From an uncultured Alphaproteobacteria bacterium (lineage in GTDB: Bacteria; Pseudomonadota; Alphaproteobacteria; HIMB59), in assembly GCA_902575725.1 (NCBI GenBank), contig CACGSS010000008.1, positions 1 through 17,876 on the forward strand: a stretch of DNA of 17,876 bases, written 5' to 3'. The notes beneath the pieces were generated by a model. The model made no database searches and was not told the DNA's origin. It saw nothing but the letters and a program-made list of their open reading frames with translations. Positions 9,718-17,876 of this stretch are shown here, in pieces. A program made the translations under genes and the position numbers. Position 1 is the first letter of the stretch. The number at the start of each line of letters is the position of its first letter.

Positions 9718-10479
9718 ATGAAAATATGTTTTGTTTCTTTTCCTCTTGAAAAAAATATTGAAGCTCAAGAGAAACTTATAAAAAAATATGGTAATTACGA
9801 GCCTGAAGAGGCAGATTTCATTGTAGCACTTGGAGGTGATGGTTTTATATTAAAGTCACTTCATAATTATATGAAACTTAACAAGCCAATTTACGGTATG
9901 AATTTTGGATCCGTCGGATTCTTGATGAATGATTACAAACTTGATGGATTAGAGGAACGACTAAATAACGCTCAATTAACAAAATTAAGACCTTTAGTAA
10001 TGAAAACTTTAAATCCCACAGGTCAAGAAATTAAAGCTATTGCGATTAATGAGATCAGTATTCGTAGAGAAAAATATCAAGCTGCAAAAATTCAAATTAT
10101 GATAGATAACGAAGTAAGAATAGAAGAGCTTGTTTGTGATGGTGTAATATTATCAACAGCAGCAGGTAGCACAGGGTATAATTACTCTGCTTCAGGACCA
10201 ATTATTCCACTTGGAAGCAATGTTGTAGCACTAACTGCTGTAAGTGCCTATAGTCCCAGACATTGGCGTGGAGGTCTATTAAAAGATAATGCAAAAATTA
10301 AAATTATTAATAATAATCCATCTAAAAGACCGATAGTAGTTCATGCTGATCATATTGAAGCTAAAGATGTTATTTCTGTTGAAATTGAGATGTCCGAGGG
10401 TATGGAAATACCTTTATTATTTGATAATGATCATAAAATTGAAGAACGTGTTTATAAAGAAATGTTTAAATCCAATTAA
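9718..10479 (+). CDS. nadK: NAD kinase
   Basis: Phosphorylates NAD to NADP in the cytosol. The protein has 253 residues, typical of short alphaproteobacterial NadK proteins. Family motifs are GGDG at 39-42 (in FIVALGGDGFIL), MNFGSVGFLMN at 61-71, the NE pair at 111-112 (AINEISIRR), and the glycine-rich STAAGSTGYNYSASGP at about 146-161, which holds substrate and catalytic residues. It starts three bases after the moaA stop, behind a strong GGAGG. The following secreted-protein gene begins 4 bases after its stop. NADPH made by the icd product upstream depends on this enzyme's product, but the two genes are not in one unit. Confidence 0.97.
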   Translation: MKICFVSFPLEKNIEAQEKLIKKYGNYEPEEADFIVALGGDGFILKSLHNYMKLNKPIYGMNFGSVGFLMNDYKLDGLEERLNNAQLTKLRPLVMKTLNPTGQEIKAIAINEISIRREKYQAAKIQIMIDNEVRIEELVCDGVILSTAAGSTGYNYSASGPIIPLGSNVVALTAVSAYSPRHWRGGLLKDNAKIKIINNNPSKRPIVVHADHIEAKDVISVEIEMSEGMEIPLLFDNDHKIEERVYKEMFKSN

Positions 10480-10483
10480 TTTA

Positions 10484-11584
10484 GTGAAATTTACTAACAA
10501 CTCAAAAGTATTCTTAATTTTTTTTTTATTACTTATTTTTCAAAAAAATTCTATTGCTAATGAATGTTTAATAAAAAAAGAGTTGAATATCGGGTTTATC
10601 GAAAATAATTACATAGATTATAAATATTACTTATACTATGCACTAGGTGAGTACTCCTTAATTAATGATGTAGAATTTACAATTAGCGAAGTTAATCAAA
10701 ATGCAAATGAATTTGATATTATATTTGGAGAATTTAGAGATTTAGCTAAGTTAAGTTTAAATCAAACTCAGGTACCTAATAAAGTATTAAATTTTTATAA
10801 TGATAATGAAGTTGAAGTTATGGGAAATATATTTCCCTTAGATTTAGATACATTTATATTATTAAGCCAGGATGATTATGAAAAATTAAATTTTGAGGAA
10901 TTTTCAGAATTATATAATCCGATAAAATATACACTGGGAATGAGCTTTAAAACTGAAGAGGATATAATTAATTTAATATTATATCATTTGGAACAACACT
11001 CTATTAATGTAAATAGTTTATCATTTGAGTTAACTGCAGATTTATTTTCAAAAACATATCAAAATCTAAACAAAAATATTGTTAATAATAACTTCCTAGA
11101 AGTTTTCAACTCTTATGAAAACTCAGAGAATGTTTATACGTTATTTAGTGATGGGATTTTACTCAATAAAAATATTGATTTTAAAAGTTTTCAGCTTTTT
11201 CCTAAGAGTAAATATATTTGGGATAGCGATGAGGGTGTTTTTAAAAAAAACATAGATAGTAAACCTTTATCTTTTTATGGTTTTAGCGCTTATATAAACA
11301 ACTCTCAAGGTTCAGGGCTTTTGTGCTATCTAATTGATGAAGAGGTAAGACTAAAGGCCTTTAGAGATTTTAACATCCAGTTAAGTCCGTTATCAATTAA
11401 TGAAGTAAGAAGTATTGAAGATGATTTACCTGACAATTACAAAAAGATTTTAGAAAATAAAAATAAAAATGTACTCAAACCAAATTATTCCTCGGAAAAT
11501 AAAAACTATGATTTATTTTCTGGTCTAATTTTTGGAAAATATAAATATGATGATATCATAGACAATCAAGACTATTTAAATTGA
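10484..11584 (+). CDS. Secreted protein of unknown function, possibly solute-binding-like
   Basis: I do not recognise this protein firmly. The frame is open back to 10343, but that part overlaps nadK out of frame. The GTG at 10484, 4 bases after the nadK stop, gives 366 residues beginning with a textbook signal peptide: Lys2 and Lys8, hydrophobic core VFLIFFLLLIF (9-19), and likely cleavage after S23-I24-A25. The mature protein would be periplasmic or exported. LNIGFIENNYIDYKYYLYY near the mature N-terminus and FDIIFGEFRDL resemble the first strand and early loops of ABC solute-binding proteins, but this is impression only. Two cysteines (28 and about 281) could form a disulfide. The C-terminal 60 residues are rich in Asn, Lys and Asp. 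No transporter genes are adjacent. Co-transcription with nadK is likely. Confidence 0.72.
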   Translation: MKFTNNSKVFLIFFLLLIFQKNSIANECLIKKELNIGFIENNYIDYKYYLYYALGEYSLINDVEFTISEVNQNANEFDIIFGEFRDLAKLSLNQTQVPNKVLNFYNDNEVEVMGNIFPLDLDTFILLSQDDYEKLNFEEFSELYNPIKYTLGMSFKTEEDIINLILYHLEQHSINVNSLSFELTADLFSKTYQNLNKNIVNNNFLEVFNSYENSENVYTLFSDGILLNKNIDFKSFQLFPKSKYIWDSDEGVFKKNIDSKPLSFYGFSAYINNSQGSGLLCYLIDEEVRLKAFRDFNIQLSPLSINEVRSIEDDLPDNYKKILENKNKNVLKPNYSSENKNYDLFSGLIFGKYKYDDIIDNQDYLN

Positions 11585-11639
11585 TAAAAGTATTGAAAAA
11601 CTTAAGCAATCATCTAAATTCGACTAACAATTTTAACAT

Positions 11640-11727
11640 GGCCTCGTGCTGGAATTGGTAGACAGTCTGGACTTAAAATCCAGTGGGATTTATTCCCGTG
11701 GCGGTTCGAGTCCGCCCGAGGCTACCA
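11640..11727 (+). tRNA. tRNA-Leu(UAA)
   Basis: Cloverleaf of 88 bases including an encoded 3' CCA. The 7-bp acceptor stem is GGCCTCG with CGAGGCT (one G-U at the first pair). The anticodon loop CTTAAAA sits on a CTGGA/TCCAG stem and gives anticodon UAA. A long variable arm (TGGGATTTATTCCCGTG) marks a type II tRNA, as expected for leucine. The T arm is GGCGGTTCGAGTCCGCC. The gene lies 55 bases after the secreted-protein gene and 11 bases before the next coding start, both on the same strand. Confidence 0.97.
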
Positions 11728-11738
11728 CTTTTTACTAA

Positions 11739-12056
11739 ATGATCATTGTAGAAGTAACTTTTAAAATAGACTCTTCTTTAACAGAAGAAATAATAAGGGA
11801 AAAATTTTTAGAGACAGCTCCAATCTACAAAACCACACCTGGTTTGATAAGAAAAAACTATATTTCAGATCTTAAAAACAATATTGCGGGAGGTATATAT
11901 TGTTTTGATAATATGTTAAACGCACAAAAATGGTTCGATGATGAAAGGATTGAATGGATCACAAATAGATATTCGAAACCCAAATTAAAATTTTATCAAA
12001 ATTTTGTTGTGGTGGACAATGAGTCTAAAAAAATTATTTCAGACGACAATCTGTAA
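11739..12056 (+). CDS. YdhR-like putative monooxygenase (dimeric alpha-beta barrel)
   Basis: Small cytosolic protein of 105 residues resembling the YdhR/ABM group of dimeric alpha-beta barrel proteins. The best evidence is the segment TTPGLIRKNYISDLKNNIAG followed by GIYCFDN, matching the 'PGF..K.....E...AGGIYLF' pattern of YdhR, together with the right length and an early beta strand (MIIVEVTFKI). The YdhR reaction is not established, so monooxygenase is a family label rather than a known activity. The ATG lies 11 bases after the tRNA-Leu CCA with no Shine-Dalgarno sequence, so processing of the tRNA 3' end would leave an almost leaderless mRNA. The gene converges on the rrn operon, ending about 20 bases from 5S. 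Confidence 0.72.
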   Translation: MIIVEVTFKIDSSLTEEIIREKFLETAPIYKTTPGLIRKNYISDLKNNIAGGIYCFDNMLNAQKWFDDERIEWITNRYSKPKLKFYQNFVVVDNESKKIISDDNL

Positions 12057-12076
12057 ATAAGTATTGCTAATTAATA

Positions 12077-12193
12077 AATAGGCGGCGTCCTACTCTCCCA
12101 AGCCTTAAGACTAAGTACCATCGGCGCTGGAGGCCTTCACGACCGAGTTCGAAATGGGATCGGGTTTTTTCACTCCGCTATGACCGCCACAAA
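12077..12193 (-). rRNA. rrf: 5S ribosomal RNA
   Basis: On the minus strand the RNA begins near UUUGUGGCGGUCAUAGCGG, contains the conserved CCCGAUCCCAUUUCGAACUC and AGCGCCGAUGGUA segments, and ends near GGGAGAGUAGGACGCCGCC. About 117 bases, last in the rrn operon. Helix I is GGCGG with CCGCC; its outer pairs are weak, so the exact ends are uncertain by a few bases. No obvious hairpin terminator follows it. Confidence 0.94.
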
Positions 12194-12214
12194 CTTTTTA
12201 TAACATTGTAGTTA

Positions 12215-12230
12215 AAACTTTTCGCTGTGT
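12215..12230 (-). other. Pre-23S processing stem, 3' arm
   Basis: This segment of the 23S-5S spacer is the reverse complement of 14958-14973 across 16 positions, with a single G-U pair. In the transcript the two arms close the 23S precursor stem, the usual RNase III target. It directly continues the mature 23S end helix (GCUUGAAUU at the 3' end), which helps place the 23S end near 12235. Confidence 0.8.
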
Positions 12231-12234
12231 ATTG

Positions 12235-14951
<2,717 letters not shown>

Positions 14952-14957
14952 ATTAAC

Positions 14958-14973
14958 ACACAGTGAAAAGTTT
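14958..14973 (-). other. Pre-23S processing stem, 5' arm
   Basis: Lies just before mature 23S and pairs with 12215-12230 over 16 positions with one G-U pair, directly continuing the mature-end helix. It is the expected site of double-strand cleavage that frees the 23S precursor. The rest of the spacer up to tRNA-Ala (14974-15088) is AT-rich and holds one further hairpin. Confidence 0.8.
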
Positions 14974-15023
14974 GTAGTTAATAACTTTTTGTAGTTATTT
15001 GTTGTTATATTAGTTGTTTAATT

Positions 15024-15051
15024 GACGAATAACTCGTGCAAGTCATTCGTC
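15024..15051 (-). other. Spacer hairpin between tRNA-Ala and 23S
   Basis: GACGAATAACT and AGTCATTCGTC form a stem of 11 positions with one A-C mismatch, closed by a 6-base loop CGTGCA. It lies in the transcribed spacer 37 bases from tRNA-Ala. The fold may help tRNA release or act in antitermination; the sequence shows only the structure. Confidence 0.6.
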
Positions 15052-15088
15052 TGTGTTATCAGCTTACATATTCACGATTTTAAAAAGT

Positions 15089-15164
15089 TGGTGGAGGATA
15101 GCGGGATCGAACCGCTGACCTCCTGAATGCAAATCAGGCGCTCTCCCAGCTGAGCTAATCCCCC
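15089..15164 (-). tRNA. tRNA-Ala(UGC)
   Basis: 76-base cloverleaf in the 16S-23S spacer with an encoded CCA. The acceptor stem is GGGGGAT with ATCCTCC (one G-U). The anticodon loop in CCTGATTTGCAAATCAGG gives anticodon UGC. It lies 8 bases after tRNA-Ile in transcription order. Its synthetase gene, alaS, is elsewhere in this window. Confidence 0.98.
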
Positions 15165-15172
15165 AACATTGT

Positions 15173-15249
15173 TGGTGGGCGAGGGAGGACTTGAACCTCC
15201 GACCTCACGCTTATCAAGCGCGCGCTCTAACCAACTGAGCTACACGCCC
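15173..15249 (-). tRNA. tRNA-Ile(GAU)
   Basis: 77-base cloverleaf, first of the two spacer tRNAs, with an encoded CCA. Anticodon GAU sits in the loop of CGCTTGATAAGCG. The acceptor arms GGGCGTG and CTCGCCC pair at six of seven positions, leaving a U-U mismatch at pair 6-67. The other arms are regular (T arm GGAGGTTCAAGTCCTCC). The single mismatch does not by itself suggest a broken gene. Confidence 0.97.
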
Positions 15250-15255
15250 AATCAA

Positions 15256-15316
15256 TGCTCTTTATCAACACATGTTGAAAAAAGCAAAACAAATAGACGG
15301 TGGTTACTTCGAACGT
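15256..15316 (-). other. Pre-16S processing stem, 3' arm
   Basis: The spacer just after 16S holds segments complementary to the 16S leader: 15292-15303 pairs perfectly with 16952-16963 (12 bp), 15256-15265 pairs perfectly with 16983-16992 (10 bp, the leader boxA), and 15312-15316 pairs with 16941-16945. The order of the pairs is consistent with one long interrupted stem enclosing 16S. A small CAACA/TGTTG hairpin lies between the two longer blocks. It ends 6 bases before the tRNA-Ile 5' end. Confidence 0.8.
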
Positions 15317-15342
15317 ACACTTAGTTCAAAGTTTTTTTTCCT

Positions 15343-16840
<1,498 letters not shown>

Positions 16841-16940
16841 AATTACCTACTCATAAAAAACAAAGTTTTAAATTGACGTAGGTTAGACGCCAAAATAACG
16901 AGCTATCATTTTTCTCAAATGAAAGCCTAATCGAAATTTG

Positions 16941-16992
16941 ACGTTATAAACCCACCGTCTATTCATTTCATATTTACAAAAAATAAAGAGCA
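16941..16992 (-). other. Pre-16S processing stem, 5' arm
   Basis: Leader counterpart of 15256-15316. The 12-bp block 16952-16963 (CCACCGTCTATT on the + strand) and the 10-bp block 16983-16992 (ATAAAGAGCA) have exact reverse complements in the spacer. ACGTT at 16941-16945 adds a short inner pair. The unpaired stretches between blocks are 19 bases here and 26 in the spacer. Confidence 0.8.
16983..16992 (-). promoter_or_regulatory. boxA antitermination element in the rrn leader
   Basis: Read on the minus strand this is TGCTCTTTAT, matching the E. coli rrn boxA core TGCTCTTTA. Such elements bind NusB-NusE and protect rRNA transcription from Rho. It lies about 45 bases inside the predicted transcript start and 143 bases before 16S. 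It also overlaps the outer block of the pre-16S stem. Confidence 0.7.
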
Positions 16993-17041
16993 AGAATCAC
17001 TAATGCACAATAAATGGCCTAGTGAATCGAATAAAAAGTAG

Positions 17042-17073
17042 ATTATATCTACACTTTATGTAGGCATTGTCAA
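17042..17073 (-). promoter_or_regulatory. Candidate rrn promoter
   Basis: On the minus strand there is a perfect -35 TTGACA (17073-17068) and a perfect -10 TATAAT (17047-17042), about 200 bases before 16S and followed by boxA. The spacer is 20 bases, longer than the usual 16-18. The -10 sits inside a palindrome GTAGAT-TAT-ATCTAC (17038-17052). The position, the two consensus hexamers and the downstream boxA make it the best rrn promoter candidate, but the spacing is a caution. Confidence 0.55.
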
Positions 17074-17085
17074 ATGCATTTCATT

Positions 17086-17125
17086 AAAAAAAATAAAAAA
17101 AAACCGTTGAAAAGAAGCGTTTTTT
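17086..17125 (-). terminator. Weak Rho-independent terminator after tRNA-fMet
   Basis: Eight bases after the tRNA-fMet CCA, the minus strand reads AAAAAACG, an 11-base loop, then CGG and a long run of T interrupted once by A. The stem is six A-T and two G-C pairs with one bulged G, so it is weak, but the T tract is long. It would separate the tRNA transcript from the rrn promoter just beyond it. Confidence 0.4.
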
Positions 17126-17132
17126 AGGGAGT

Positions 17133-17209
<77 letters not shown>

Positions 17210-17260
17210 ATCAGAAAACGAAAGATATGTCAAAATATCAACAATTACAATGATTATTCT

Positions 17261-17337
17261 TGGTAGCGGAGGAGGGATTTGAACCCCCGACACATGGATT
17301 ATGATTCCACCGCTCTAACCAACTGAGCTACTCCGCC
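17261..17337 (-). tRNA. tRNA-Met(CAU), elongator
   Basis: 77-base cloverleaf with encoded CCA. The acceptor stem is GGCGGAG with CTCCGCT (first pair G-U), fully paired at position 1-72, which excludes an initiator. The anticodon stem-loop GTGGAATCATAATCCAT gives CAU. The body resembles alphaproteobacterial elongator tRNA-Met. A lysidine-modified tRNA-Ile2 also has CAU in the gene and cannot be wholly excluded by eye. It lies 51 bases before tRNA-fMet and may share its transcript. Confidence 0.88.
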
Positions 17338-17357
17338 ATAGAGAAATATTGTTTTAT

Positions 17358-17363
17358 ATTATA
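17358..17363 (-). promoter_or_regulatory. Possible -10 box for the tRNA-Met / tRNA-fMet pair
   Basis: A perfect TATAAT on the minus strand ends about 20 bases before the tRNA-Met 5' end, in the 37-base gap after the CinA-like gene. No convincing -35 hexamer stands at the right distance, so this is tentative; the tRNAs could also be read from the upstream gene. Confidence 0.3.
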
Positions 17364-17374
17364 TTAGCCTAATC

Positions 17375-17876
17375 TTAAATGATTTTGTTTATTTCTCTTA
17401 ATATGAAACTTTTTGCGTTACTAACACCCAATTTGTTTACTTGAGAGTTTATAACAATCTCTACACCCTTAGGTTTTCCATCAAAAATTGGATAACTGCC
17501 TATAGAAATATTTTTATATTTTCTCTCAGCTTGGACAAGTAGATGGGCTATTTTACTCTCAAAAAGTTTTGTAGATATTGTGGTTGAATAGAATTTATTT
17601 TTAATTTTTATCATTTTTTTAAACTCTTTCATCATCGCTTGTACTATTGAAGGTATGCCAGCAAAAACATAAATATTTTCAATTTTAAAACCTGGTGCCC
17701 CACTAACTTTATTTAAAATTAACTTAGAGCCTTCCGGCATATACGCCATTTTCATTCTAGCATCAGTTAATTCAGATTTAATTTTTGAATAATATTTTTT
17801 TAATTCTCTATATGCGCCATTATGTAATTTGTATTTTTTTTTTACTGCTAAACTAATTGACTCAGATGTAATGTCA
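17375..17876 (-). CDS. CinA/MoaB-type molybdopterin-binding domain protein (5'-partial)
   Basis: C-terminal 167 residues of a MoCF-biosynthesis-fold protein of the 'competence/damage-inducible protein A' kind. The frame is open to the window edge, so an apparent start at 17755 is internal. Visible residues begin DITSESISLAVKKKYKLHNG, matching the segment that follows the GPT-DD-T motif in CinA N-terminal domains. Next come the typical (A/T)xARxxMAxxPEGS segment (DARMKMAYMPEGSKLI), then VSGAPGF and IYVFAGIPSIVQAM. The protein stops about 85 residues after that, without the C-terminal nicotinamide-nucleotide amidase domain of full CinA, so it is the short, single-domain form. Its reaction is not known; the fold alone suggests a pterin or nucleotide ligand. 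Confidence 0.85.
   Translation of the reverse strand, partial: DITSESISLAVKKKYKLHNGAYRELKKYYSKIKSELTDARMKMAYMPEGSKLILNKVSGAPGFKIENIYVFAGIPSIVQAMMKEFKKMIKIKNKFYSTTISTKLFESKIAHLLVQAERKYKNISIGSYPIFDGKPKGVEIVINSQVNKLGVSNAKSFILREINKII

Larger units (their letters stand above)
16841..17034 (-). other. rrn leader region
   Basis: Transcribed leader of the rrn operon, about 195 bases if transcription starts near 17035. It contains, from the promoter inward, boxA, the 5' arm of the pre-16S stem, and next to 16S a 6-bp inverted repeat ACCTAC (16845-16850) / GTAGGT (16878-16883). No open reading frame or second clear promoter was found in it. Confidence 0.6.

Noticed and set aside
10343..10483. A longer, ATG-started version of the secreted-protein gene
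   Set aside because: It would overlap nadK out of frame by 137 bases and bury the signal peptide; the GTG at 10484 gives a proper signal sequence.
17375..17755. A complete 126-residue gene starting at 17755
   Set aside because: The frame stays open to the window edge and the upstream residues match the CinA-type family, so the methionine is internal.

Overview
The window looks like chromosomal DNA from an AT-rich, compact alphaproteobacterium, probably a marine, genome-streamlined lineage. The evidence is very low-GC coding DNA, gaps of a few to about 100 bases, convergent genes that overlap, a recA-alaS gene pair, a DUF3553 gene, an rrn operon in the order 16S-tRNA-Ile(GAU)-tRNA-Ala(UGC)-23S-5S, and an alphaproteobacterial form of initiator tRNA. 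The family cannot be fixed without a database. The 16S has a 'GCAUGUAGGCGG'-type segment and did not read to me like core SAR11. No mobile element, CRISPR array, prophage or defence locus is visible.

Layout. (1) 1-2083 (+): the C-terminal two thirds of an RND efflux permease, cut by the window start. (2) 2033-3426 (-): psd and pssA, the two steps from CDP-diacylglycerol and serine to phosphatidylethanolamine. (3) 3521-4732 (+): NADP-type isocitrate dehydrogenase. (4) 4729-8492 (-): recA followed by alaS. (5) 8544-11584 (+): a probable operon of DUF3553, moaA, nadK and an unrecognised secreted protein. (6) 11640-12056 (+): tRNA-Leu(UAA), then a small YdhR-like gene starting 11 bases after the tRNA. 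(7) 12077-16840 (-): a complete rrn operon. Its precursor stems, boxA and candidate promoter can be read directly. (8) 17133-17337 (-): initiator tRNA-fMet and elongator tRNA-Met. (9) 17375-17876 (-): a CinA/MoaB-type domain protein, cut by the window end.

Almost all of this is housekeeping: membrane lipid synthesis, central carbon metabolism, DNA repair, translation, and cofactor synthesis (molybdopterin, NADP). I found no convincing new multi-gene system. The points most worth a second look are structural: paired compensatory changes in the 16S central pseudoknot and helix 28; a pre-16S stem in which the leader boxA has a perfect 10-base partner in the spacer; a rrn promoter candidate with perfect hexamers but a 20-base spacer and a palindrome on the -10; a possible leaderless gene released by tRNA processing; an RND permease with two extra hydrophobic segments between its halves; and the unrecognised secreted protein after nadK.
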